This document shows positions 33,510-43,831 of a DNA stretch of 64,000 nt, piece after piece. This DNA comes from Phocaeicola faecicola. Lineage in GTDB: Bacteria > Bacteroidota > Bacteroidia > Bacteroidales > Bacteroidaceae. Numbering within the stretch: position 1 is the stretch's first letter; every line of letters begins with the position of its first letter. The notes beneath the pieces were generated by a model. That model did no database searches. It worked only from the letters and a program-made list of their open reading frames with translations, and was not told the origin of the DNA. The stretch spans positions 1 through 64,000 of the forward strand of contig NZ_JABSOE010000018.1 in NCBI RefSeq assembly GCF_013618865.1, given 5' to 3'. A program made the translations under genes and the position numbers.

Positions 33510-35816
33510 ATGAAAAAATATATTGCTTGTCTGCTGGGCTTATGCTGTAGCCTGGTAGGACTGGCTATGCCGGAAATCTCATCTCCGGTGAAGGAGGGGA
33601 ATGTAATTACCGGACATGTGATTGAAAAGGGTACGGAAGCAGGAATTCCTTATGCGGCTGTACTGATAGTAGAAATCGGAGACGGAACTGTGACGGACCA
33701 GGACGGTTATTTCAGATTCAAGAACGTACCGGCAGGCAAGTATACGCTGAAGGCTCAGGTGATGGGCTACGGCACTCAGACCAAGAAGGTGACGGTGAGC
33801 AAGGAGTTTACGGTAGACATGCATTTCGTGATGGAGGAGGAGAGTATCCTGACTGATGAGGTGGTGGTTTCTGCCAACCGGAATGAAACCAGCCGGAAGG
33901 TAGCTCCTGTGGTGGTTAATGTAATGAATAACAAACTGTTTGAGATGGTCAATTCGACCGACTTGTCTAAATCGCTGAATTACCAGTCGGGACTGCGGGT
34001 GGAGAATAACTGTCAGAATTGTGGATTTTCGCAGGTCCGTATCAACGGACTGGAAGGTCCTTATTCGCAGATATTGATCAACAGCCGTCCGGTGATGAGT
34101 GCCCTTTCGGGAGTATACGGTCTGGAACAGATTCCGACCAACATGATTGAACGTGTGGAAGTGGTACGCGGTGGCGGATCTGCCTTGTTCGGTGCCAATG
34201 CGGTAGGCGGTACGATTAATATCATCACGAAAGACCCGGTCAATAACTCTTTCCAGGTTGCTTCTACGTTGTCGGGCTTGGATGCCAAAACCTGGGAACA
34301 GAATGTATCGGCCAATGCCTCATTGGTTTCTTCTGACAATTCGTATGGTATTGCCGTATATCAGGCTTACCGGAACCGTAATCCGTACGATGCCAACGGT
34401 GATGGTTTTTCAGAACTGGGTAAACTGAATATGAATACTTTCGGACTGCGTTCGTATTACCGTCCTACTCAGTTCAGCCGTATCAGTCTGGAGTATCATA
34501 CTACCAACGAGTTCCGCCGTGGAGGAAACAAGTTCGACTTGCAGCCTCATGAAACGGACATTACGGAGCAGACCAAGCATATTATCAACAGTGGGGGACT
34601 GACTTACGATGTTTTCTTCCGCGAGTACAAGCATAAACTGTCGGTATATTCCTCGTTGCAGCACATTGACCGCAACAGTTATTATGGCAGTGGCATGGAT
34701 TTGAATGCTTATGGAAGTACCAAGGACCTGACGGCTGTGGGAGGTGCGATGTATGTCGGCAATATGGACCGTTGTTTTTTTGCTCCGGCTACGTTTACCG
34801 GTGGAGTGGAGTACCAGTATAACTCGTTGCACGATAAGATGCTGGGATATCAGCGTGACCTGAAGCAGGATGTGAAGGTAGGAAGTGCGTTCCTGCAGAA
34901 TGAGTGGAAGATGGATTACTTCACGATTCTGGCCGGATTCCGTCTGGACAAGCATAATCTGGTGGAAAAACTGATTTTCAGTCCGCGTATCAATGCGTTG
35001 TGGAAGCCTTCAGAGAAATTCCAGGGACGCCTGACCTGGTCGACAGGTTTCCGTGCCCCTCAGGCTTACGATGAGGACCTTCATGTGGCAGCAGTAGGAG
35101 GAAATATGGTGCTGATCCGTGTGGCAGAAGGGTTGAAGCCGGAGCGTTCCAACAGTTTCAGCGGTTCTATCGACTGGGGATTCAATTTCGGTCACTTCCA
35201 GTCGAATCTGTTGATTGAAGGTTTCTATACAGCATTGAATGATGTGTTTTATCTGGAACCTGTGGGCTATGACGATGAGGCCAGGGCAGAAGTGCACGAA
35301 CGCCGCAACGGACGTGGTGCCCGGGTATATGGAGCGAACATCGATTATAAGATTGCCCATGGGCGTGAGGCACAGTTGCAGCTGGGATTCACGGCACAGC
35401 GCAGCCGATACACAGAGGGAGTAAAATGGAGTGAGGATCCCGATGCTTCATTGATTACCACCATGACCCGTACGCCGGATTATTACGGTTACTTTACTTT
35501 CTCGACCTCTCCGCTGAAGAATTTCGATGCTTCTTTGTCGGGAGTATATACCGGAAAAATGTGGGTTCCTCATATGGCCGGATATATTGAGAAAGACCGG
35601 ATGGAGCGTACACCGGACTTTATGGATTTGAATTTGAAACTGAACTATACTTTTGTGCTGAACGATCACCTGAAACTTCAGTTGAATGGAGGGGTACAGA
35701 ATATTTTCAATTCGTATCAGAAAGACCTGGATGCCGGGGCTACCCGTGATTCGAAGTACGTGTACGGCCCGAGTCAGCCACGTACCTATTTTATCGGATT
35801 CAAACTGTTCAACTGA
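33510..35816 (+). CDS. TonB-dependent outer-membrane receptor with CxxC plug motif (probable metal or tetrapyrrole)
   Basis: A 768-residue receptor. It has a signal peptide (about 1-19), a carboxypeptidase-D-like domain (about 32-110), a TonB box region (TDEVVVSANR) and a plug (about 130-245) with the unusual motif C168-Q-N-C171-GFSQVRINGLEG. GGGSALFGANAVGGTINII follows, then a barrel with FRAPQAYDEDLH and the C-terminal FIGFKLFN. It is not SusC-like and has no SusD partner. The CxxC in the plug and the His-rich protein upstream suggest a metal or metal-complex ligand. FRAP-type sequence also occurs in haem receptors, and the haem locus is adjacent, so haem remains possible. Confidence 0.9.
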   Translation: MKKYIACLLGLCCSLVGLAMPEISSPVKEGNVITGHVIEKGTEAGIPYAAVLIVEIGDGTVTDQDGYFRFKNVPAGKYTLKAQVMGYGTQTKKVTVSKEFTVDMHFVMEEESILTDEVVVSANRNETSRKVAPVVVNVMNNKLFEMVNSTDLSKSLNYQSGLRVENNCQNCGFSQVRINGLEGPYSQILINSRPVMSALSGVYGLEQIPTNMIERVEVVRGGGSALFGANAVGGTINIITKDPVNNSFQVASTLSGLDAKTWEQNVSANASLVSSDNSYGIAVYQAYRNRNPYDANGDGFSELGKLNMNTFGLRSYYRPTQFSRISLEYHTTNEFRRGGNKFDLQPHETDITEQTKHIINSGGLTYDVFFREYKHKLSVYSSLQHIDRNSYYGSGMDLNAYGSTKDLTAVGGAMYVGNMDRCFFAPATFTGGVEYQYNSLHDKMLGYQRDLKQDVKVGSAFLQNEWKMDYFTILAGFRLDKHNLVEKLIFSPRINALWKPSEKFQGRLTWSTGFRAPQAYDEDLHVAAVGGNMVLIRVAEGLKPERSNSFSGSIDWGFNFGHFQSNLLIEGFYTALNDVFYLEPVGYDDEARAEVHERRNGRGARVYGANIDYKIAHGREAQLQLGFTAQRSRYTEGVKWSEDPDASLITTMTRTPDYYGYFTFSTSPLKNFDASLSGVYTGKMWVPHMAGYIEKDRMERTPDFMDLNLKLNYTFVLNDHLKLQLNGGVQNIFNSYQKDLDAGATRDSKYVYGPSQPRTYFIGFKLFN

Positions 35817-35858
35817 TTACCGGAAGTTGGAAGTTTCTTTTGAGTAGAACAGGGAGAC

Positions 35859-35896
35859 ATACCGGAAGGAATGCATATTCTTTCCGGTATTTTTTT
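35859..35896 (+). terminator. Terminator after the TonB receptor gene
   Basis: ATACCGGAA (35859-35867) pairs with TTCCGGTAT (35882-35890), followed by six or more T residues. Confidence 0.88.
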
Positions 35897-35936
35897 GATA
35901 TTCATGATTTTTTTACTGGCAATTTCCGGTATCGGA

Positions 35937-35968
35937 GTTGGAGGAAAATTGATACTTTGTTATTTTTG
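35937..35968 (+). promoter_or_regulatory. Promoter of the 5'-nucleotidase gene
   Basis: GTTG (35937-35940), a 20-base spacer and TATTTTTG (35961-35968) fit the Bacteroidales consensus. The start codon is 27 bases downstream. Confidence 0.75.
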
Positions 35969-35994
35969 TAGCTAAACTAAACCAAACTTGAAAA

Positions 35995-37725
35995 ATGAAA
36001 CTTGCAGTTTGTATGGCAGCTTTGTTAAGCTTGGGTGCCACCTTGTGTGCGGCATCCGATGAGAAGGAAATCGTGTTGAAGATGGTGGAGACCAGTGACG
36101 TACACGGCAGTTATTTCCCTTATGACTTTATCAGAAACCGCCCCTTGAAGGGAGGTCTGGCTTCTGTGTCTTCTTATGTGAATGAGTTGAGGGAGGAATA
36201 TGGCGACCGTTTGCTTCTGATGGATAATGGAGACATTCTCCAGGGACAGCCGGTGGCTTATTATTATAACTACATTGATACGACCTCGGTGCATGTGAAT
36301 GCTGCCATACTGAATTATATGAAATACGATGTGGGAACGGTAGGAAATCACGACATTGAGACCGGGCATGCAGTGTATGACCGCTGGATCCGTCAGTGTA
36401 ACTTCCCGATTCTGGGGGCCAATGTGATTGACGTCAATACCGGGAAACCATATCTTCCTCCTTATAAAGTTTTTGAAAGGGAAGGAGTAAAGGTCGTTGT
36501 CCTTGGAATGATTACTCCGGGAGTTCCTTCGTGGTTGCCCGAGAATCTGTGGAGCGGACTGCGTTTCGAGGATATGGAGACCTGTGCAAGAAAATGGGTG
36601 GAAATCATTCAGCGTGATGAGAAGCCCGATGTGCTGGTCGGTCTCTTTCATGCAGGTCCGGAAAGCAACAAGCTGGATGGTATCATAGAAAACGGTTCAG
36701 GGGAAGTAGCCCGTAACGTACCCGGTTTTGATGTGATTTTCATGGGACACGACCACGTGAAGCGCTGTGAGAAAATTGTGAATGCAGTGGGAGACTCAGT
36801 ATTGATCATCGACCCGTCGAATGCTGCGAGACTGGTGTCGGACGTAACCGTGCGCCTGAAGGTCAAGGACGGAAAGATTGCTTCCAAGTCCTTGGAGGGT
36901 AATCTGGTCGATATGACACAGTATGGCGCAGATGAGAAATTCATGGAAGAGTTCAAGTCGCAGTATGAGGCTACCCTGCAGTTTGTTTCCCGTAAAATCG
37001 GTTCCATCGACCATACGATTTCGTCAAAAGATGCCTTTTTCGGTCCTTCTGCCTTTATTGATTTAATCCATCAGCTTCAGCTGGATATCACGGGAGCCGA
37101 CATTTCGTTTTGTGCTCCGTTGTCGGCTACGGCAGAAATCAAGGAAGGAGATATCTACATGAGCGATATGTTCAACCTGTATAAGTTTGAGAATCTGCTG
37201 TATACCATGGAACTGACCGGAAAGGAAATCAAGGATTTCCTGGAAATGTCGTACACCTTGTGGACCAACCGGATGGAATCTGCGGACGATCATCTGCTGT
37301 TGCTGAACGACGAACCCGATCATTTCGGATGGTTCAAGAACCCCAGTTTCAACTTTGATTCGGCTGCCGGCATTCTTTATACAGTGGATGTGACAAAGCC
37401 ACAGGGAGAAAAAATCGTGATTTCAGGAATGGCCGACGGTACGCCATTCTCACTGGACAAGCGTTATACGGTGGCTGTCAATTCGTATCGTGGAAACGGC
37501 GGAGGTGATTTGCTGACCAAGGGAGCCGGTATTCCCAAGGAAGAACTTTCAAAACGTATCTTGTTCTCTACGGAAAAAGATTTGCGCTATTATTTGATGG
37601 AATGTATTGAAAAGGCCGGTACCTTGAAACCGCAACCGCTGAATCATTGGAAGTTTGTTCCCGAAGATTGGACGACGAAGGCTGCCGCCCGTGATTCGTT
37701 GCTGATTTTTGGAAAGAAAGACTAA
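35995..37725 (+). CDS. Secreted 5'-nucleotidase / 2',3'-cyclic phosphodiesterase-like metallophosphatase
   Basis: A 576-residue periplasmic enzyme of the UshA/CpdB family, which releases nucleosides and phosphate from nucleotides. The signal peptide ends near LCAAS (about 20). Metallophosphatase motifs appear in order: TSDVHG (D-x-H, about 35), DNGDILQG (about 76), GNHDIE (about 117) and GHDHVKR (about 250). The C-terminal 5'-nucleotidase domain (about 335-560) contains ADISFCAPLSA and the substrate-stacking region YTVAVNSYRGNGGGD. Length is typical. It is a single gene with its own promoter and terminator. Confidence 0.93.
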   Translation: MKLAVCMAALLSLGATLCAASDEKEIVLKMVETSDVHGSYFPYDFIRNRPLKGGLASVSSYVNELREEYGDRLLLMDNGDILQGQPVAYYYNYIDTTSVHVNAAILNYMKYDVGTVGNHDIETGHAVYDRWIRQCNFPILGANVIDVNTGKPYLPPYKVFEREGVKVVVLGMITPGVPSWLPENLWSGLRFEDMETCARKWVEIIQRDEKPDVLVGLFHAGPESNKLDGIIENGSGEVARNVPGFDVIFMGHDHVKRCEKIVNAVGDSVLIIDPSNAARLVSDVTVRLKVKDGKIASKSLEGNLVDMTQYGADEKFMEEFKSQYEATLQFVSRKIGSIDHTISSKDAFFGPSAFIDLIHQLQLDITGADISFCAPLSATAEIKEGDIYMSDMFNLYKFENLLYTMELTGKEIKDFLEMSYTLWTNRMESADDHLLLLNDEPDHFGWFKNPSFNFDSAAGILYTVDVTKPQGEKIVISGMADGTPFSLDKRYTVAVNSYRGNGGGDLLTKGAGIPKEELSKRILFSTEKDLRYYLMECIEKAGTLKPQPLNHWKFVPEDWTTKAAARDSLLIFGKKD

Positions 37726-37778
37726 TTTCCCTTTGAGTGGATGGGAGAATTTCCCGACAGCCAAAGATGACTCATAAT

Positions 37779-37817
37779 AAAACCCCGGAAGTAACACTAA
37801 GCTGCTTCCGGGGTTTT
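37779..37817. terminator. Bidirectional terminator between the nucleotidase and efflux genes
   Basis: A perfect 13-base stem, AAAACCCCGGAAG (37779-37791) with CTTCCGGGGTTTT (37805-37817), supplies T residues to both convergent transcripts. Confidence 0.88.
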
Positions 37818-37926
37818 CTGTGAAAATCTGAATAAGCCATCCGCCGGATGGTTATTCTTCAAGTGTGCATGAAATAATGATAATGTCTGTATAGAACGAC
37901 TGTTTTACGGCACTCAGCCTGCTGTC

Positions 37927-39312
37927 TTATTCTTGCCAGCCGCCTCCCAGTGCTTTATATAAGTTGACCAGTGTAATCTGCTTGTCTCTGATTGCGTTGC
38001 TCAATCCGATCTGTGCATCCAGGTAACCACGCTGAGCGTCCAGCAAGTCCAGATAGCCGATTACTCCGTTCAAGTATTGCAGCTGGGCCAGATCCAGTGT
38101 AATTTTCGAAGACTGCTCCAACCGCAGGCGGGTTTCATAAATCTCCTTTATCTTGTTGAATTCGGCAATTGCATTATAAGCCTCCTTGAATGCTGTCAGC
38201 ACTACCTTCTCGTAATTGTAGGCAGCCTGTTCGCATGCAGCCTTTTTGGCTTTCACCAGTGCCCGGTTTTTACCCATTGCAAATACAGGCTGCAATATAG
38301 TGGCACTCAGCAGGTGATAAGGCGACTTGATGAAGTCTGCAAACTCCGCACTTTCACTACCTACCGAAGCCGTCAGGGTAAGACGGGGGAAGAGGTTGGT
38401 AAAAGCGACTCCCACTGCTGCATTTGCTGCGATTACCGCCTGTTCAGCCTGGCGGATGTCTGGACGCCGTTCCAGCAGGGAAGAAGGAAGTCCCATGGGC
38501 AGTGTGGCAGAAAGCAGTACGTCTTCCGGCAGACTGGCACGTTGGATTTCGTGAGGATACTCACCGGTCAGGAAAGCAATCTCGTTCTGCTTCAGCGTAA
38601 TCTTTCTTTCCAGGTCAGGAACCAAGGTAGAGGTTCTTGCCAACTCCACCTGAGCCTGCCGGTAAGCCGTTTCCGAGGTAAGTCCTCCCTCATAACGGAT
38701 ACGTGCCAGATGCAGACTCTCGCGGCGCGCGTCCACTGTCTTCTTGACGATGGCCAGCTCATTGTCCAGGGCTACCAGTTCGAAATACGATTGTGCCATC
38801 TGAGCCACCAGACTCATTTTCAGTGCCCGCTGGTTCTCAACAGACCCCATGAACTCTGCCATGCTTTTGTCTTTCGCCCAGCGCAGGTTACCCCACAAAT
38901 CGATTTCCCAGCTCACTCCGAACTTCAGGTCTACCTCATTGCTGCTCTTATAATTGTTACCACCGTAATTTTCTCCTTCTTTCTCTGCATATCCCTTAAC
39001 GCCGAATGCCGGGAACAGATTGGCAAAATCAATCCGTTTCATCGCAGCCAGTTCCTTGATGCGGGCAGCCGCTATCAGCATGTCCTTGTTGTAGGTCAAT
39101 GTCTTTCGGATGAGGCCCTGCAGAATGGTATCGGTATACAGTTCTTCCCAGGGATAATCACCGATGGAAGTCGAGTCAATGCTCATGCTGTCGAGTGTCT
39201 CCGGAAGTTCCAGATTCGGGCGCGTATATTGTTTCCCTATTTTGCAGCTGCTCAGGAAGAGCGCTGCAAATAAGATCGGGATAATCGGATAGGTTGATAT
39301 GTTGAACTTCAT
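37927..39312 (-). CDS. Outer-membrane efflux channel, TolC/OprM-like lipoprotein
   Basis: A 461-residue outer-membrane lipoprotein that forms the exit duct of the RND pump encoded upstream. The signal peptide ends at LFLSSC (Cys about 23), followed by KIGKQYTRP. The two OEP repeats are visible with long helices and the signature LPLLERRPDIRQAEQ-like sequence (here SSLLERRPDIRQAEQAVIAA, about 275), and GYLDLLDAQRGYLDAQIGLS near the C terminus. It lies 18 bases downstream of the RND gene. Third gene of a three-gene operon. Confidence 0.94.
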   Translation of the reverse strand: MKFNISTYPIIPILFAALFLSSCKIGKQYTRPNLELPETLDSMSIDSTSIGDYPWEELYTDTILQGLIRKTLTYNKDMLIAAARIKELAAMKRIDFANLFPAFGVKGYAEKEGENYGGNNYKSSNEVDLKFGVSWEIDLWGNLRWAKDKSMAEFMGSVENQRALKMSLVAQMAQSYFELVALDNELAIVKKTVDARRESLHLARIRYEGGLTSETAYRQAQVELARTSTLVPDLERKITLKQNEIAFLTGEYPHEIQRASLPEDVLLSATLPMGLPSSLLERRPDIRQAEQAVIAANAAVGVAFTNLFPRLTLTASVGSESAEFADFIKSPYHLLSATILQPVFAMGKNRALVKAKKAACEQAAYNYEKVVLTAFKEAYNAIAEFNKIKEIYETRLRLEQSSKITLDLAQLQYLNGVIGYLDLLDAQRGYLDAQIGLSNAIRDKQITLVNLYKALGGGWQE

Positions 39313-39330
39313 AATTCGTACTTATTGGAG

Positions 39331-42300
39331 TTAGTTTGCTTTTTTAGTCTTCAGTTTGTTGGTTGCCTTGTAAATCATTACAAAGAAGAACGGAACCAGC
39401 AAAATTCCCACTGTAACGGCCACAATCATACCGAAGAATACACCGGTACCGATTGCCTGACGGCTGGCCGATCCCGGACCGCTCGCAATAACCATCGGAA
39501 GCATACCCAGGATGAATGCCAGTGAAGTCATCAGGATAGGACGGAAACGCAGTCTGGCAGCATGCAGTGCCGATTCGATGAGGTCACGTCCCTTGTCCAC
39601 TTCTTCTTTGGCAAACTCTACGATCAGGATGGCATTCTTTGCCGCAAGTCCGATCAGCATTACCAGACCAATCTGGAAATAAGTATCATTTTCCAGTCCG
39701 CAGAGGGTAACTCCCACGTAGGCTCCCAATACGGCAACCGGAAGTGAAATCAGTACGGCGATAGGCACTGTCCAGCTTTCATAAAGTGCGGCCAGGAAGA
39801 GGAATACGAAGAGGAATACCAGTGCAAGGATAATTCCGGTCTGTCCTCCGGCTTTCTTTTCCTGATAAGAAAGGCCACTCCATTCCACTCCGATGTTGTT
39901 CGGCAGCTTCTCCTGTGCAATCTGTTCCAGCATTTCCATTACCTGTCCGGAACTTGCTCCGGCTGCTGCAGTTCCCTGTATCACGGCAGTATTAAACATG
40001 TTGAAACGCTTGATGCTACCCGGGCCGGTTGTATAACTGGTGGTTCCCAGTGAAGTCAACGGAATCATATCGCCGTCACCTCCCCGCACGAAGTAGAGAC
40101 CGATATTGTCTCTGTGTGCACGGTAAGGAGCTTCCGCCTGGATGTATACACGGTAAATACGGTTGAACATGTTGAAGTCGTTTACATACACCGAACCGGT
40201 ATAGGCTTTCATGGTTGAGAACACATCCGCCATCGGAACACCTGTCAGTTTTACCTTGTCGCGGTCCACATCGAAATACAACTGAGGAATTTCAGCCTGC
40301 AGTGAAGAAGAAAGTCCTGCAATCTCTTTCCGCTGTGATGCATAATACATCAGCGTATCGGTAGCCTGTACCAGGTCTTCGAAAGTCGCATCACCACGTG
40401 CTTCCAACTGCATTTCGAAACCACCCGAAGTACCCAGACCTGGGATTACCGGAGGAGTAGAAAGATACACTTTACATTCCGGATAGTCCTTGAATTCCGC
40501 TCTCACTTCATCCATGATTTTATCGATGGTTGTATTGCTGCGTTCTTCCCATCCTTTCAGAATAACGGTGAGCTGGCTTCGTGCCTGGTTGGTACCGACA
40601 CGGGGGCTGCTACCCGTTACATTCAGTACATAGGCTACTGCCGGATTCTTTATCAGGAAGTCCACTGCGCGGTCGGTTACCTCACGGGTCCGTTCCAGGG
40701 TACTGCTTTCCGGCAATTCCAGTTCGACTGTAAAATATCCCTGGTCTTCAATCGGCAAGAAGCTGGTCGGAGTGAGTCTGTGCATGACAAAAATCAGCAC
40801 GATTACCATACCGAAGCCCACCATTACGCGTTTAGGGTGTTTCACCGTATGCTGAATCCAGCCAATGTATTTGTTGTTACCGATTCCCAGCCAGCGGTTG
40901 ATGGTTCTGAACACACGGTTCTTCGGCTTGTTGGGGTCAGTCGGTTTCAGAATCAGTGAACACATCACCGGGCTCAGGGTAAGCGCAACTACCGTAGAGA
41001 GCAATACTGATACTACGATGGTCACGGTAAACTGGCGGTAGAGCTGTCCCGTAATTCCCGAAAGGAAACTTACCGGAACGAATACGGCTGCCAGTACCAG
41101 TGAGGTCGCGATGACCGCTCCCACCAGTCCGTCCATGGCCTTCTTGGTAGCCTCATACGGACTCAGGTGCTCTTCCTCCATGATACGTTCCACGTTTTCC
41201 ACCACCACAATCGCATCGTCCACCACAATACCGATGGCCAATACCAGTCCCAGCAGGGTAAGCATATTCAAAGAGAAGCCGAATATCAGCATGAAACCGA
41301 AGGTTCCGATCAGCGAAATCGGTACGGCAACCACCGGAATCAGTGTCGCACGCCAGCTCTGCAAAGAAAGGAATACGACGATGATTACCAGCACGAGTGC
41401 TTCAAACAGGGTTTTGTATACCTCATGAATGGATTCAGAAATATACGTAGTCATATCAAACGGAATGTTGTATTCCAGTCCTTCCGGGAAGTTCTTGCTG
41501 ATATCCTTCATCGCCTCCTTTACACTGTTGGCTACTTCCATGGCGTTGGCTCCCGGAAGCATATAGATACCGAGCACCGCTGCATTGCCTCCGTTGATAC
41601 CACTTTCGGTATTGTATGAAGAAGCTTCCAGCGAGATGCGTGCGACGTCGCGCAAGCGGATCAGTGAGCCGTCGGGGTTGGCACGCAATACGATTTCCTC
41701 AAACTGTCTGGCGGTAGACAGACGTCCCTGTGCCGTAATCGGAATGGTGATATCGATGCCGCTTACCGGCTGCTGGCCGAGTACACCGGCTGCCGATTCA
41801 CGGTTCTGGTCTTTCAATGCATTCTGTACATCCTGTACCGTCATGCCGAAGTTGGCAAGCTTGGCCGGATCCACCCAGATCTGCATGGCATAATAACGTC
41901 CACCCACGTTGGAAATTCTACCTACCCCCGGAATACGGCGGAGCAGGTCGAGTACGTTCAAGGTAGCGAAGTTACTCAGGTAGATTTCATCGAATTTCGG
42001 GTCATCCGAGGTCAGACAGATGGTCATCAGCTGACTGGGGGCCTGTTTTTCGACCGAGATACCGTTCTGTATTACTTCTGCCGGAAGTCGTGATTCCGCC
42101 AGTTTGATACGGTTCTGGATTTCCACAGCCGCCAGGTCCGGATCGGCTGAAATATCAAAAGTCACTGTCGCCGAGAAACCTCCCGAGTTGGAACTGTTGG
42201 ATTCCATGTAAATCATGCCCGGAGTACCGTTCAACTCCTGTTCAATCGGGGTAGCCACGGCCTGTGATACCGTTACGGCACTTGCTCCCGGATAAGAAGC

Positions 42301-42441
42301 ACTGATCTTCACCACCGGCGGGGTAATCTGCGGATACTGGTCGATAGGAAGCATCATCAGACCGATGATACCCACTATCACAATAAGTATGGAGAGGACA
42401 GCCGAGAAAATAGGTCTGTCTATAAAAAAATTGACTTTCAT
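39331..42441 (-). CDS. RND multidrug efflux transporter, AcrB/HAE1 family
   Basis: A 1036-residue inner-membrane proton/drug antiporter with 12 membrane helices and two large periplasmic loops. It opens with the family start VNFFIDRPIFSAVLSILIVI. The helix-4 motif GIVVDDAIVVVENVER (about 403-418) holds the paired proton-relay Asp residues. GFSLNMLTLLGLVLAIG and the C-terminal RRLRFRPILMTSLAFILG-like block are intact. Length is typical. It sits between membrane-fusion and channel genes, 24 and 18 bases apart, so all three pump parts are made together. Substrates cannot be told; bile salts, dyes and antibiotics are usual for this family. Confidence 0.96.
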   Translation of the reverse strand: MKVNFFIDRPIFSAVLSILIVIVGIIGLMMLPIDQYPQITPPVVKISASYPGASAVTVSQAVATPIEQELNGTPGMIYMESNSSNSGGFSATVTFDISADPDLAAVEIQNRIKLAESRLPAEVIQNGISVEKQAPSQLMTICLTSDDPKFDEIYLSNFATLNVLDLLRRIPGVGRISNVGGRYYAMQIWVDPAKLANFGMTVQDVQNALKDQNRESAAGVLGQQPVSGIDITIPITAQGRLSTARQFEEIVLRANPDGSLIRLRDVARISLEASSYNTESGINGGNAAVLGIYMLPGANAMEVANSVKEAMKDISKNFPEGLEYNIPFDMTTYISESIHEVYKTLFEALVLVIIVVFLSLQSWRATLIPVVAVPISLIGTFGFMLIFGFSLNMLTLLGLVLAIGIVVDDAIVVVENVERIMEEEHLSPYEATKKAMDGLVGAVIATSLVLAAVFVPVSFLSGITGQLYRQFTVTIVVSVLLSTVVALTLSPVMCSLILKPTDPNKPKNRVFRTINRWLGIGNNKYIGWIQHTVKHPKRVMVGFGMVIVLIFVMHRLTPTSFLPIEDQGYFTVELELPESSTLERTREVTDRAVDFLIKNPAVAYVLNVTGSSPRVGTNQARSQLTVILKGWEERSNTTIDKIMDEVRAEFKDYPECKVYLSTPPVIPGLGTSGGFEMQLEARGDATFEDLVQATDTLMYYASQRKEIAGLSSSLQAEIPQLYFDVDRDKVKLTGVPMADVFSTMKAYTGSVYVNDFNMFNRIYRVYIQAEAPYRAHRDNIGLYFVRGGDGDMIPLTSLGTTSYTTGPGSIKRFNMFNTAVIQGTAAAGASSGQVMEMLEQIAQEKLPNNIGVEWSGLSYQEKKAGGQTGIILALVFLFVFLFLAALYESWTVPIAVLISLPVAVLGAYVGVTLCGLENDTYFQIGLVMLIGLAAKNAILIVEFAKEEVDKGRDLIESALHAARLRFRPILMTSLAFILGMLPMVIASGPGSASRQAIGTGVFFGMIVAVTVGILLVPFFFVMIYKATNKLKTKKAN

Positions 42442-42465
42442 AAGTTCGTTCGTGATTGGGGTCCG

Positions 42466-43662
42466 TTAATTCTTTTCTTCTTCTTTGGTGGCTTCACCCT
42501 GGTTGTCCGGAGTCATGCGGACTTTCATTCCTGGAGTCAGTTTGTGATAACCCTCGCTGACAATCATCTCACCGGCCGACAGACCACGTTCTACTACTAC
42601 GTCGTTCTGGAATTCAGGTCCCAGTTCGATGAAGCGGCGCTCAACCGTAGAGTCGCGTCTTACCACGAAGATGTGAGCTCCTCCCTTTTCGATGATCAGT
42701 GCCTTTTGCGGTACTACCGTAGCATTTTCCCGTACATCCAGCAGCAGTTTTACCTTGGTAAACTGTCCCGGGAGCAGCACATGTTCCGGGTTGGCGAGTT
42801 CAGCACGTACAGAGAAGGTTCCGGTTTTCGGATTTACCTGCGGTGCCGCAAAGTCAACCAGACCCTTATATTCATAGATGCTGTTGTCCGGCAGTGTAAT
42901 GGTTACCGTCGGCTGCCAGGAACGTGTAGAATCCTTCTGTCCCAATGTCACGTTACGCTCCTTACTCTTCAGGTAGTCCAGTGCCGTCATGCTGAAGTCC
43001 ACCAGGATTGTATCACTCTTTACGATGGTAGCCAGCAGCGACTTTCCGCTTCCGCCCACCAGTGTTCCCAGGTCGACATGGCGTTCACTGATCTGTCCGG
43101 AAATCGGAGAACGTACAATTGTATAACCCAGCTCCTGTTCAGCCTGTTCCAGGTCGGCCTTGCTCATGCCCACACTGGCCACTGCCGTTTCGTAGGCAGC
43201 GATGGCGTTGTCCAGATCCAGCTGGCTGGTTGCATTCTGCTCGTACAAAGGACGGATACGTTCCAGGTCGCGTTGTGCCTTCAGTGCCTGTGCCTCATCC
43301 TTCTTCAGCTGGGCACGTGCCTTGTCGGCCTTGGCCCGGTACTGGTCCTGATTGATAACAAATAACACTTGGTTGCGCTTTACATATGTACCTTCTTCGA
43401 AAGTCATCTGTTCCAGAAAACCTTCCACCCGGGCCCGTACTTCTACAAACTGCTGTGCACGGATACGTCCCACATATTCGCCATAGATTTCCACATCCTG
43501 TTTCTGGGCAGGCATTACGCATACCACAGGAGGTTCATTCTCTACAGTTTTCTCACGGGTAAAAAACAAATAAAGTGCAATAGTTACAACAATACAGATA
43601 CCTGCGTAGATTGTTTGTTTTCTTTTTACCTTCAATTCCTTTTTTGTTAAGAAGCGTTTCAT
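42466..43662 (-). CDS. RND efflux membrane-fusion (periplasmic adaptor) protein, AcrA family
   Basis: A 398-residue adaptor bridging pump and channel. An N-terminal anchor (about 17-33) replaces the usual lipobox. Family features follow: the barrel-sandwich hybrid start EYVGRIRAQQFVEVRARVEG (about 64-83), a coiled-coil hairpin (about 105-170) and the second lipoyl half IVRSPISGQISERHVDLG (about 180-197). I chose the ATG at 43662 because the longer version begins with TTG at 43671. First gene of the efflux operon. A possible promoter is the minus-strand TTTG (43719-43722) and TATTCTTG (43693-43700) pair, with a short 18-base spacer. Confidence 0.94.
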   Translation of the reverse strand: MKRFLTKKELKVKRKQTIYAGICIVVTIALYLFFTREKTVENEPPVVCVMPAQKQDVEIYGEYVGRIRAQQFVEVRARVEGFLEQMTFEEGTYVKRNQVLFVINQDQYRAKADKARAQLKKDEAQALKAQRDLERIRPLYEQNATSQLDLDNAIAAYETAVASVGMSKADLEQAEQELGYTIVRSPISGQISERHVDLGTLVGGSGKSLLATIVKSDTILVDFSMTALDYLKSKERNVTLGQKDSTRSWQPTVTITLPDNSIYEYKGLVDFAAPQVNPKTGTFSVRAELANPEHVLLPGQFTKVKLLLDVRENATVVPQKALIIEKGGAHIFVVRRDSTVERRFIELGPEFQNDVVVERGLSAGEMIVSEGYHKLTPGMKVRMTPDNQGEATKEEEKN

Positions 43663-43831
43663 ATAGTTCAAGTATTAAATGTTTTTAGATGCCAAGAATA
43701 CACCTGCAATGTGTGTGCCAAAAACAGTGTATTTCTTAATTTGTTGATAATCCGTCTGTTGTATTTGTTTAGTATTGTGTATATTGAGGAAGTCAGTTTG
43801 TGTATTGTAGAAAAAATCCACAGAAAGGTGT

